Shown here: positions 1-6,263 of the stretch, piece by piece
How the letters are laid out: each line of letters begins with the position of its first letter
Numbering within the stretch: position 1 is the stretch's first letter
Assembly (NCBI GenBank): GCA_015523055.1
Contig: WALD01000072.1
Location: 1-13,114 of the forward strand
Origin: Candidatus Altarchaeota archaeon
Lineage (GTDB): Archaea > Altiarchaeota > Altiarchaeia > IMC4 > QMZM01
Direction: 5' to 3'
DNA length: 13,114 bases
The notes under the pieces: model-generated
Told to the model about the DNA's origin: nothing
What the model saw: only the letters and a program-made list of their open reading frames with translations
The model's database searches: none
Position numbers and translations under genes: made by a program

Positions 1-629
1 ATCTTAATGCCTAAAAAATCGCAGAGATACCCCAATCTTCTTATTACCCCGGAGTTTTTAATCTGGTAAGCATATTTAGAGAGTTGCTTCCTGTCTAATT
101 TTTCGTTTCTCAATGCTTTTGCTACCTCCACTATCCCTCCGCAATATTGGGGTTTATCAAGACAATCCACTATAGTTTTTTCTTTGTCTGTGATATTAAT
201 TTGAGTTTCTTCAATCCATTCCTTCCTTATACCAAAGAATTTATCCTCTTTAATCCTGACAATCCGGTATTTAACCCCAAAAATCGCTATTTTCTGCTTT
301 TTCCTCCTCGCAGTTGTTTGAACAAATACAGTCATCGGTATCTGCTCAGTAAAGCCATAATGATTCAAGGCACTCCAGTAGGCGATTGCGTAGGGCCTGA
401 CAAGCATTGAGGCAATAAGAAACTCATGGAGGGTATATTCCCCTTTCTTTGCTCCAAGGGGAATAATCATGTATTTTCCTTTTTCAATTCTTTCAATCCA
501 ACCCTGTTTTTCAAGGCGGGAAAGGATGACCCACAGGGTATTTCTCCGAACATCGGATACTTTCAACAAATCCTCAAAAGTAAAGCTATTGCCCTTTTTG
601 GCTAGTTGACCTATTAAATCAATTCTCAC
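1..629 (-). CDS. AbiEi-family antitoxin / transcriptional regulator, C-terminus beyond window
   Basis: The open frame starts at GTG 627-629 and runs off the left edge, giving about 209 visible residues. The N-terminus is a winged-helix segment (roughly residues 15-55, FEDLLKVSDVRRNTLWVILS, then GWIERIEKGKYMIIPLG). The middle and C-terminal parts carry the AbiEi pattern: PYAIAYWSALNHYGFTEQ (about 83-100), FVQTT, KFFGI, ITDKEKTIVDCLDKPQYCGG (about 148-167) and a final RRLGYLCDFLG. In this family the protein represses its own operon and counteracts the AbiEii nucleotidyltransferase toxin encoded just downstream; that position lies outside the window here. Solitary regulators of this family also exist, so a full toxin-antitoxin pair is not shown. 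The GTG overlaps the TGA of the upstream RAMP remnant (GTGA, 626-629), which suggests translational coupling. The family call is firm; the cellular role is inferred. Confidence 0.85.
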   Translation of the reverse strand, partial: MRIDLIGQLAKKGNSFTFEDLLKVSDVRRNTLWVILSRLEKQGWIERIEKGKYMIIPLGAKKGEYTLHEFLIASMLVRPYAIAYWSALNHYGFTEQIPMTVFVQTTARRKKQKIAIFGVKYRIVRIKEDKFFGIRKEWIEETQINITDKEKTIVDCLDKPQYCGGIVEVAKALRNEKLDRKQLSKYAYQIKNSGVIRRLGYLCDFLGIK

Positions 630-1256
630 TTTGATACACCATCCTTAACAATATTGTTATTTACGGTGTATAAGACTGAGAATATTTTTCTTTTGTCCTC
701 AGGGTAAACTTCAATATCCTCTTCTTTCAGTTGTTCAATCACTCCAAATCCTGATGTCTTCTTTGCAGAAAAGCCATAGGTATAAAACATGAGTTTCAAA
801 GCTTTAGCAAGAAACATCTTCTTCAACCTGCTCTTCTTTGAAATCCTTCCCTTTTGGGTATGGAGCATAGAGAGGATAAAATTCTCCTTTGCTGCCGGGT
901 TTCATGACTTCAAGAGATATCGGTGCCTTACCTTTTACAGGCGTTCTTGTCTTTCTATCTAATGGGGTTATCACATCTTTTTCTGCTTCATCTTCAAAAA
1001 ATGTTGGGAAAAAGTAAAGCCGTCCCTTTAATGCCGTCTCATCTTCAGTTTCTGCGCCAAAAAGCCTTTTGATTGTTTCCTTTTTCTTTTTTTCATCCTC
1101 ATCAACCTTTTCAGCAGCAAATCTTAGATGCCCTTTCCACGTTGATGGTCTTACCATTGGAAGACCTGTGAACCGATCTCCTTATTTGCCTTTTTCATCA
1201 GCCATACGCCCCCGATTTCGCCAGCTTCCAAGGCTGTTCGTGTCCTCAAGGTTCAT
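626..1256 (-). pseudogene. Broken RAMP-superfamily (Cas7-like, type III CRISPR effector) gene
   Basis: Two overlapping frames together spell one RAMP protein. The first frame, from ATG 1254-1256, is interrupted by TAA at 1182-1184. It continues as GDRFTGLPMVRPSTWKGHLR, which is the RAMP signature (G-P-x(3)-PS-x-KG-x-LR). It then reads IKRLFG, LKGRLYFFPTFF and TPLDRKTRTPVKGKAPISLE, and stops at 804-806. The missing C-terminal part continues in another frame from about 825 (FLAKALKLMFYTYGFSAKKT, then SGFG, the glycine-rich loop) down to TGA at 626. The gene therefore carries one nonsense codon and one frameshift, the latter between about 812 and 830. The N-terminus is also unclear: further upstream in the same frame there is another TAA near 1271, and the typical first beta strand is not obvious. 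RAMP proteins form the backbone of, or process crRNA in, type III CRISPR complexes. No other cas gene or repeat array is visible. The exact RAMP subfamily cannot be assigned by eye. Confidence 0.75.
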
Positions 1257-1305
1257 TTCTACATACCTAGATTATTGAAATTGGAGTTGATATTGCTGGA
1301 TTATA

Positions 1306-2094
1306 TCAACCGGAGCTTACCTCACCGACCTTATAGGTTCTACATTTATTCTTCTCTGCTATTGCCTGGATTCCTTCACAATCGTCAGGGGAAACAGCAA
1401 CCAGAAGGTTATCAAGATTTCTCGTCATTGACAATAGAGGGTTTTTGTTGAGTTTGAATTCCAATCCGGATTTCTTTTCCATTTCATAGACTGTAGATAC
1501 CAGACCACCCTTTGTAACGTCCTTTGAGGCATGAATCTCAACATTCATGATGATATCAAACCACGCCCTGAACATAGCCTTAGCCTTCTTAATCCTCTCT
1601 TCCTGCTCGCCCCAGAGCGGCTCGCCTATGAGAAGAAGTGAATCCCCCTTCTTTGCTGTTGAGTCGCGAATTGGTTCATCAGTGAGTAATTCTCCAGCCA
1701 CAGTCAGGGAACACTTCGGCTCCGTCTCCTCAAAGAATGTATTTCCTCCAAGAATTGGGATCTCCATTGCAAGGGCCTGCCTCTTCAGACTCTGAATCAT
1801 CTCTCTGGCTTCATACTCACTTCCAATGAGTGTATCCAGAGCGAACAGGGGCATTGCTCCCTTCACCACGACGTCGGTGGATGCGTGGATTAAGGCTGAC
1901 TTCATTACAAGCCTCTTTGCATAAGGTCCATCAGCCGAAACAATCAGTTTCTTTCCTCCAAACTCAACAGCGACGGAGTCGTCCCAGTCCTTTATCCCCA
2001 TCAGCGGCTTCGCTATAGAATCCATCTCAAGCAATTCATCCCTCAGCCAGAGAATTGATTCCACGTGCTTCCTGATAGGTTCCTTGTTATTCAT
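1306..2094 (-). CDS. PurM/SelD-like (AIR synthase-related) ATP-binding protein
   Basis: This 262-residue protein has the AIR-synthase fold pattern. DDSVAV (38-43) matches the N-terminal aspartate motif that binds Mg-ATP, and STDVVVKGAMPLFALD (72-87) matches the conserved D-x(4)-GA-x-P block. ILGGNTFFEE (114-123) follows, then the C-terminal domain motifs KGDSLLLIGEP (149-159), ASKDVTKGGLVST (189-201) and LLVAVSPDD (230-238). Family members phosphorylate carbonyl, amide or selenide substrates with ATP (PurM, PurL, SelD, ThiL, HypE). It is shorter than PurM or SelD (about 330-350 residues) and lacks the SelD Cys/Sec loop, so the substrate is unknown. The gene overlaps the upstream larE-type gene by 8 nt. 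A Shine-Dalgarno-like GGAGGG lies about 8-13 nt before its ATG inside larE. The pairing suggests an activation step linked to sulfur transfer, which is inference. Confidence 0.8.
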   Translation of the reverse strand: MNNKEPIRKHVESILWLRDELLEMDSIAKPLMGIKDWDDSVAVEFGGKKLIVSADGPYAKRLVMKSALIHASTDVVVKGAMPLFALDTLIGSEYEAREMIQSLKRQALAMEIPILGGNTFFEETEPKCSLTVAGELLTDEPIRDSTAKKGDSLLLIGEPLWGEQEERIKKAKAMFRAWFDIIMNVEIHASKDVTKGGLVSTVYEMEKKSGLEFKLNKNPLLSMTRNLDNLLVAVSPDDCEGIQAIAEKNKCRTYKVGEVSSG

Positions 2095-2857
2095 CCCTGC
2101 CCTCCATGTTCAGGCATGTATGCGAAAATCCCAGACCCCTGAATCTATCTGTAATCTTTTTTCTATTATCCAGAATAACCTTAAATTTCTTCTTTGGGAC
2201 CTCAATCCTTGCGATATTACCCTGGTCCCTCACTCTCAGGTCATGAATTCCCATCCCATGCAGGAATTCCTCAGCATCCTCTATCCTCCTTAGCCTATCC
2301 TTCGTTATTGTCTCGCCGGTGGGAATTCTCGTCGCCAGACAGGTCATTGCCGGCTTTCTGTAGTTGCTAAGTTTAAACTTTCCTGCAAGTTTTCTTGCCT
2401 CCTGCTTGCTGATTCCTGCCATTGTCAGGGGACTCAGAACCCCAAATTCTTTCAGTGCCTTAAGCCCTGGTCTCTTGCCCTCAACATCGTCGGTGTTCGT
2501 TCCGTCCATGAGAACCGCTCCTTTCTTTTCTGCAATATTCTTGAGAATTTCCATCATCTTCCTTTTGCAGTAATAACATCTATTGCCCGGATTTCTGGTG
2601 AATTCCCTATTCTTCAGCATCCGGTATTTCAGGACCTTATGCTTGATCCCGATAGCCCTCGCCATTGCCCGAGCCTCCGTCAACTCCCTTCTGGGGACAA
2701 CCTCACAATCTATGGTTACTGCCAGGGCATTCCTGCCCAGAGCGTCCTTTGCAACCTTTGCCAGCAGAGAGCTGTCAACCCCTCCCGAAAAGGCAATTAA
2801 AACTCGTCTTTTGTCGTTCAAGATATGCCTGAGTTTTTTATGTTTTCTATCCAGCAT
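2087..2857 (-). CDS. larE: LarE-type ATP-dependent sulfur transferase (PP-loop)
   Basis: This 256-residue protein opens with an N-type PP-loop pyrophosphatase motif, AFSGGVDSSLLAK (22-34), which adenylates its substrate with ATP. It then has NRCYYCKRKM (92-101) and TCLATRIPTGE (172-182). These match LarE, which converts a pyridinium dicarboxylate precursor to the dithiolated nickel-pincer nucleotide of lactate racemase. Three cysteines (C94, C97 and C173) match the arrangement in LarE proteins that bind a [4Fe-4S] cluster and use it to deliver sulfur. Forms with only the C173-equivalent sacrifice their own cysteine. No larA, larB or larC is in the window, and LarE homologues in archaea are often found without a proven racemase, so the acceptor is uncertain. 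The start lies only 17 nt from the divergent HMG-CoA reductase start. The next gene (PurM-like) overlaps its stop. Confidence 0.85.
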   Translation of the reverse strand: MLDRKHKKLRHILNDKRRVLIAFSGGVDSSLLAKVAKDALGRNALAVTIDCEVVPRRELTEARAMARAIGIKHKVLKYRMLKNREFTRNPGNRCYYCKRKMMEILKNIAEKKGAVLMDGTNTDDVEGKRPGLKALKEFGVLSPLTMAGISKQEARKLAGKFKLSNYRKPAMTCLATRIPTGETITKDRLRRIEDAEEFLHGMGIHDLRVRDQGNIARIEVPKKKFKVILDNRKKITDRFRGLGFSHTCLNMEGRDE

Positions 2858-2874
2858 TCTAAGTTATAATAGAA

Positions 2875-4128
2875 ATGAACACAGAAAACAAAACCTCCCG
2901 GATTGCTGGGTTCTACAGGCTTGACATTGATGAAAGGATGAGGAAGGTCAGGGAATTCGCTGAACTTGGCGACGAGGATGTGGGAATTCTTCAACAGGGA
3001 GGAATTTCTCTGGAGGAGGCAAACAGGATGATTGAGAATGTTGTTGGGAGAATTCAGATTCCTCTCGGGATAGCAACTAACTTTCTAATCAACGGCAAGG
3101 ATTATCTAATTCCTATGGCTATTGAAGAACCATCAGTGGTTGCAGCAGCAAGCAATGCAGCAAAGATGATAAGGGAGGGAGGGGGATTTACAGCAGGCAG
3201 CGATGAGCCGATAATGATCGGTCAGATCCAGTTGCTTATTGAAAATCCTGAAGAAGCAAGAGATAGAATTCTCGTTAATAAAAAACAGATTCTATCCCTG
3301 GCTAACGAGCAGGATTCCATCCTCATAAAACTTGGAGGCGGAGCCAGGGACATTGAGGTAAGAATTCTGGATAATGGGATGCTTATCATTCACCTGCTTG
3401 TCGATGTAAGGGACGCCATGGGTGCCAATGTTGTCAATACTATGTGTGAGAAGGTCTCCCCCTTCATCGAGGAAATAACAGGTGGAAAGGTGAATCTAAG
3501 AATTCTATCAAATCTCTCTGTAAAAAGAATGGCAAGAGCAGAGGTTAAAATTCCGCCCTCCGCCTTGGGCGGCTCCGAGGTTGTCGATGCCATTATTCTT
3601 GCTTACGAATTCGCGAATTCTGACCCATATAGAAGCGTCACTCATAACAAGGGAGTAATGAACGGTATCTCCGCAGTCGCTCTCGCTACGGGGAATGACA
3701 CCAGGGCAATAGAATCGGGAGTTCACGCCTACGCCTCCATGAAAGGACGGTACAAACCGGTGAGTCATTGGAGCAGGGATAATAAAGGGTATCTGGTCGG
3801 CAGGATTGAGATTCCTCTCGCTGTCGGAATATTTGGAGGAGCAACAATGAGTAAATCGTCCAGGGTTAATCTGAAAATCCTTGGAGTAAAGACTTCCCAG
3901 GAACTGGCTGAGATAATGGCCTCCGTAGGCCTGGCGCAGAACCTTGCAGCAATAAGGGCCCTCTCAACTGAAGGAATTCAGCATGGGCACATGTCTCTGC
4001 ATGCAAGGAACATAGCAGCGATGTCAGGAGCAGAGGGAGGGCAGATTGACAAGATCGCGGAAATTTTAATCGCTGAAAACAATATAACTGTCAGCAGAGC
4101 AAAAAAGGTGCTGGAGGAAATGAAATGA
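2875..4128 (+). CDS. mvaA: Class II 3-hydroxy-3-methylglutaryl-CoA reductase
   Basis: This 417-residue protein is full length for class II HMG-CoA reductase. It starts directly with the family's N-terminal pattern SRIAGFYRLDIDERMRKV (8-25). The catalytic glutamate lies in AIEEPSVVAAAS (82-93), the catalytic lysine in THNKGVMNGI (256-265, K259), the aspartate in GNDTRA (273-278, D275) and the histidine in SLHARNIA (374-381, H376). DAMGANVVNT (180-189) is the nicotinamide-nucleotide-binding segment. The enzyme reduces HMG-CoA to mevalonate for isoprenoid lipid synthesis, or runs in reverse in mevalonate degraders. Most archaea use class I; class II is known in Archaeoglobales and Thermoplasmata and is thought to have come from bacteria. 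In an archaeon with ether lipids the biosynthetic direction is likely. The stop overlaps the next start as ATGA, so the two genes are co-translated. Confidence 0.95.
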   Translation: MNTENKTSRIAGFYRLDIDERMRKVREFAELGDEDVGILQQGGISLEEANRMIENVVGRIQIPLGIATNFLINGKDYLIPMAIEEPSVVAAASNAAKMIREGGGFTAGSDEPIMIGQIQLLIENPEEARDRILVNKKQILSLANEQDSILIKLGGGARDIEVRILDNGMLIIHLLVDVRDAMGANVVNTMCEKVSPFIEEITGGKVNLRILSNLSVKRMARAEVKIPPSALGGSEVVDAIILAYEFANSDPYRSVTHNKGVMNGISAVALATGNDTRAIESGVHAYASMKGRYKPVSHWSRDNKGYLVGRIEIPLAVGIFGGATMSKSSRVNLKILGVKTSQELAEIMASVGLAQNLAAIRALSTEGIQHGHMSLHARNIAAMSGAEGGQIDKIAEILIAENNITVSRAKKVLEEMK

Positions 4129-5252
4129 CTACATATAAAATAGCCCTCATACCAGGCGATGGAATCGGCCCTGAGGTTGTCCATGAGGGGAGGAAGGTTA
4201 TAGATACTGTGGGTGAAATAGACGGCTTTGAGGTTAAGTGGGAGGAATATCCAATGGGGGCGGACCACTATCTGGAAACAGATGAACTGATTGCAGAGGA
4301 TACATTGGAGGAGATATCCTCAATGGATTCCATCTACCTTGGAGCTCTTGGGGATCCAAGGGTGAAGCCCGGAATTCTGGAAAATGGAATTCTTCTGACC
4401 ATGAGGTTCTACTTTGACCAGTACATAAATCTTAGACCCATAAAGCTTCTGGAGGGTGTGTGGTGCCCATTAAAGGATAAAACCCCTGAAGACATCAACT
4501 TTGTTGTCGTAAGGGAGAATACTGAGGACTTCTATGTTGGGATTGGGAATAGAGTAGATCCAGGCAAGAGCCAGAATCACCTGGAGGTGTTGAGAGAACA
4601 ATACAAGGTGAAGTTTGACCTCGACATTGAGAATGATGACGAGATAGCCTATCAGATGGGGGTTATGTCCAGGAAAGGTGCTGAGCGTGTCATAAAATAC
4701 GCCTTTGAACTTGCAAAGGAGAGGGGTGATACAAAGGTTACTGCCGTTGATAAGGCAAACGTTCTTTCACATATATACAACTTCTGGAGGGAGATAGTTG
4801 AGGAAACAAGCAGGGGTTATCCCGAGATTGAACATGAATTCAGTCTTGTTGACGCAATAACGATGTGGTTCGTGAAGAACCCGGAATGGTTCCAGGTCGT
4901 TGTAGCCCCAAACATGTTCGGCGACATAATAACAGACCTCGGGGCGATGATTCAGGGTGGTCTTGGACTTGCTCCCGGGGGCAACATAAACCCGGACGGT
5001 ATCTCAATGTTTGAACCGATTCATGGCTCAGCGCCAAAATATAAGGGAATGAACAAAGCCAACCCAATAGCAACCATCTGGGCGGGAGCAATGATGCTTG
5101 ATGATATCGGAGAGAAAGAATCAGCCCGGAAGATTATGAAGGTCATTGAGGAGATTTTGAAGGAGGGTAGAGTCAGAACAATGGATATTGGAGGAAAGAA
5201 CACCTGTTCGGAGATGGGCGATGCTATTGTTGAGAGGTTGAAGACAGAATAA
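4125..5252 (+). CDS. Isocitrate/isopropylmalate-family (beta-decarboxylating) dehydrogenase, probably NADP-linked
   Basis: This 375-residue protein has the whole family signature: IALIPGDGIGPEVV (6-19), GALGDPR (73-79), YINLRP (100-105) with the substrate arginines, VVRENTEDFYVG (128-139), DKANV (209-213, catalytic Lys210), VDAITMWF (242-249) and MFGDIITDLGAMIQGGLG (264-281). Such enzymes oxidise and decarboxylate 2-hydroxy acids (isocitrate, isopropylmalate, homoisocitrate, tartrate/malate). The cofactor loop reads HGSAPKYKG (300-308). Lys-Tyr here matches the residues that contact the NADP 2'-phosphate in E. coli isocitrate dehydrogenase, whereas NAD-dependent isopropylmalate dehydrogenases have Asp at that place. 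The substrate loop LLTMRFYFDQY (90-100) looks closest to tartrate/D-malate-type enzymes, and an unusual segment follows residue 140. The substrate is therefore unassigned. The gene overlaps mvaA by ATGA; supplying NADPH to the reductase is an attractive but unproven link. Confidence 0.85.
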   Translation: MTTYKIALIPGDGIGPEVVHEGRKVIDTVGEIDGFEVKWEEYPMGADHYLETDELIAEDTLEEISSMDSIYLGALGDPRVKPGILENGILLTMRFYFDQYINLRPIKLLEGVWCPLKDKTPEDINFVVVRENTEDFYVGIGNRVDPGKSQNHLEVLREQYKVKFDLDIENDDEIAYQMGVMSRKGAERVIKYAFELAKERGDTKVTAVDKANVLSHIYNFWREIVEETSRGYPEIEHEFSLVDAITMWFVKNPEWFQVVVAPNMFGDIITDLGAMIQGGLGLAPGGNINPDGISMFEPIHGSAPKYKGMNKANPIATIWAGAMMLDDIGEKESARKIMKVIEEILKEGRVRTMDIGGKNTCSEMGDAIVERLKTE

Positions 5253-5256
5253 TCTA

Positions 5257-5275
5257 TCCGGACATATCGTCCGGA
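5257..5275 (+). terminator. Hairpin just after the dehydrogenase stop codon
   Basis: A perfect 7-bp stem (TCCGGAC, loop ATATC, GTCCGGA) begins 5 nt after the TAA at 5250-5252. No long T-run follows it directly, so it may be a 3'-end stabiliser or processing signal rather than a classical terminator. Confidence 0.4.
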
Positions 5276-5466
5276 GGGGGTATCCCAGACGGCGTCTATG
5301 CCCACACCGAAGCAATCATGTATCATGGGCTATTTATACTGCCCACCACAACTGCTCTGCATACACACCCTGAATTTCTACCTTAAATTCTCTTCATGTT
5401 ACCACTTCAATTTTATCGTCATGCGGGGGAAGGGATTTGAACCCTCGAAGGTCTGCACCACAGGAT

Positions 5467-5483
5467 GTCTTCCTACATGCGGC
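5467..5483 (-). other. tRNA-Leu intron 2, canonical position 37/38 (17 nt)
   Basis: The 17-nt insert lies between G37 (5484) and A38 (5466), the usual archaeal intron site. CTT of the anticodon loop can pair with AAG near the intron 3' end, leaving a 3-nt bulge ACA at the 3' splice site. The central helix is short, so splicing may require intron 1 to be removed first or the reverse. Confidence 0.65.
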
Positions 5484-5489
5484 CTTAAG

Positions 5490-5578
5490 TATAGCAGAGC
5501 ATGGCATTCAGGTATAAGAGGGTGGTTGGTTGATGTTTTACATTTTCAAAAAAGGAAAATGCAGTTGAAACCATGCTC
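5490..5578 (-). other. tRNA-Leu intron 1, noncanonical site next to position 31/32 (89 nt)
   Basis: The boundary is set by requiring a 5-bp anticodon stem and a 7-base loop. A shift by one base (5491-5579) gives the same mature tRNA. The ends form a long helix: GAGCATGG near the 5' end pairs with CCATGCTC near the 3' end. Beyond it GCAG can pair with CTGC, with 3-nt bulges GAG and TAT, which resembles a bulge-helix-bulge. The exact cleavage points do not fall perfectly in the bulges. The interior holds a second hairpin, CATTTTC with GAAAATG. Confidence 0.7.
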
Positions 5579-5636
5579 TCCTGCCCCTTTGGCCAGCTCG
5601 GGCACCCCCGCATATATAGATACCCACCCAGAATAG

Positions 5637-5647
5637 AATATAATAAT
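5637..5647 (-). promoter_or_regulatory. TATA box for tRNA-Leu
   Basis: ATTATTATATT on the minus strand is centred about 31 nt before the tRNA 5' end. That is the expected place for an archaeal TATA element giving a start a few bases before the tRNA. It makes transcription independent of the upstream tbp gene likely. Confidence 0.5.
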
Positions 5648-5655
5648 CCAACAAT

Positions 5656-5661
5656 AAAAAA
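5656..5661 (-). terminator. T6 tract after tbp
   Basis: Six consecutive T residues on the minus strand begin 5 nt after the tbp stop codon (5666-5668). Archaeal RNA polymerase terminates at such T-runs without needing a hairpin. Confidence 0.5.
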
Positions 5662-5665
5662 TCAG

Positions 5666-6211
5666 TCAGATTATTGCACCGATTTTTTCTATTATCTTCT
5701 TTGTTTCCCCTGCCGCTGTGTTGGCATCATCAGATGTCTTCGCACCAGTTATTATCATCTTCCCGGAACGGAATACCAGCATCACTGTTTTTGGTTTTGC
5801 GAGCCTGAATACCAGTCCTGGGAACTGCTCTGGCTCATACTCTGTGTTCATGGCCTCCATGGCCAGTATGTCCAGATTCACCCTGAATCCCATATTTGCC
5901 GAAGCGACTATATTCTGTATCTCGACCCTGGGCTTCTTCTTTATGTATATCTTACCCTCCTTGAGTTTCTCAATCAGCCTCTTCACAGCGGTGTTTATGT
6001 CCGCTTTCGATCTGGCGCCGGTGCAGATAACCTTCCCGGAGCCGAAGATCAGCATTGCCAGCTTTGGATCCCTTATCCGATAGACAACCCCCGGAAAGCG
6101 GTTTGGGTTATATTCAAGGCCCTTTACAGAACTGGCAAATTTTTTCAGGTCAATATTCTGGTCCACTGCAATAGCAGACACCATATTCTCAACTTTAGCT
6201 TTAATAGGCAT
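5666..6211 (-). CDS. tbp: TATA-box-binding protein (TBP)
   Basis: This 181-residue protein is two imperfect repeats of about 90 residues forming the saddle fold. Repeat 1 has KVENMVSAIAVD, FPGVVYRIRDPK and LIFGSGKVICTGA. Repeat 2 has EIQNIVASANMG, FPGLVFRLAKPK and LVFRSGKMIITGAKT. The paired phenylalanine-containing strands are those that kink TATA DNA. TBP recruits TFB and RNA polymerase to archaeal promoters and is a diagnostic archaeal/eukaryotic protein. Length is normal. The start ATG 6209-6211 is supported by a Shine-Dalgarno GAGGTGA about 6 nt upstream, so this gene has a leadered message, in contrast to several apparently leaderless neighbours. It is monocistronic, bounded by a T6 tract. 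Confidence 0.97.
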   Translation of the reverse strand: MPIKAKVENMVSAIAVDQNIDLKKFASSVKGLEYNPNRFPGVVYRIRDPKLAMLIFGSGKVICTGARSKADINTAVKRLIEKLKEGKIYIKKKPRVEIQNIVASANMGFRVNLDILAMEAMNTEYEPEQFPGLVFRLAKPKTVMLVFRSGKMIITGAKTSDDANTAAGETKKIIEKIGAII

Positions 6212-6217
6212 TTTTTA

Positions 6218-6224
6218 TCACCTC
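6218..6224 (-). promoter_or_regulatory. Ribosome binding site of tbp
   Basis: GAGGTGA on the minus strand lies 6 nt before the tbp ATG and complements the 16S 3' end, fixing the start. The 52-nt divergent spacer 6212-6263 also carries AT-rich TATA-like stretches (near 6234-6255) that could serve both tbp and the plus-strand DUF131 gene. Confidence 0.6.
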
Positions 6225-6263
6225 AGAGATAGAAATAATAAATTAGGTTTAAATATTAATAAC

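Larger units (their letters stand above)
5422..5611 (-). tRNA. tRNA-Leu (anticodon UAA) with two introns
   Basis: The acceptor stem is perfect (GCGGGGG at 5605-5611 with CCCCCGC at 5423-5429) and the discriminator is A at 5422; CCA is not encoded. The D arm (CCCGAG, CTGGCC, AAAGGGG), a 5-bp T stem with TTCAAAT loop, and a long variable arm with a GGT/ACC stem identify a class II leucine tRNA. The anticodon stem CAGGA (5579-5583) pairs with TCCTG (5461-5465), but 113 nt lie between them. Inside is CTTAAG (5484-5489), which gives C32, U33, anticodon UAA and G37; A38 is at 5466. Removing 89 nt and 17 nt leaves an 84-nt tRNA with a normal 7-base loop, CUUAAGA. It lies downstream of tbp but has its own TATA box. 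Confidence 0.9.

Noticed and set aside
147..410. Plus-strand 87-residue frame at the left edge
   Set aside because: It is antisense to the AbiEi reading frame, whose motifs are unmistakable; composition is shadow-like (runs of Phe and Pro).
626..1157. Two separate small genes instead of one broken RAMP gene
   Set aside because: The N-terminal half ends just where the C-terminal RAMP glycine loop continues in the other frame; neither half makes a complete domain alone.
1182..1184. Recoded TAA or programmed frameshift in the RAMP gene
   Set aside because: TAA is the ordinary stop of several genes here (for example the dehydrogenase), and no slippery heptamer or supporting structure is seen near 820. 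Decay is simpler.
2864..2869. TTATAA as a shared TATA box for larE and mvaA
   Set aside because: It is only about 6-8 nt from both start codons, too close for the usual 25-30 nt to a transcription start.
5422..5611. Single-intron reading of the Leu tRNA, with anticodon GAG from the bases after CAGGA or AGA before TCCTG
   Set aside because: Neither reading has U33 or a proper 7-base loop. The two-intron reading restores a standard Leu UAA loop.
5298..5636. Plus-strand 112-residue frame
   Set aside because: It runs antisense through the tRNA-Leu gene, including its perfect acceptor and T stems, and has no family features.
5573..6232. Plus-strand 219-residue frame
   Set aside because: It is the shadow of tbp on the opposite strand.
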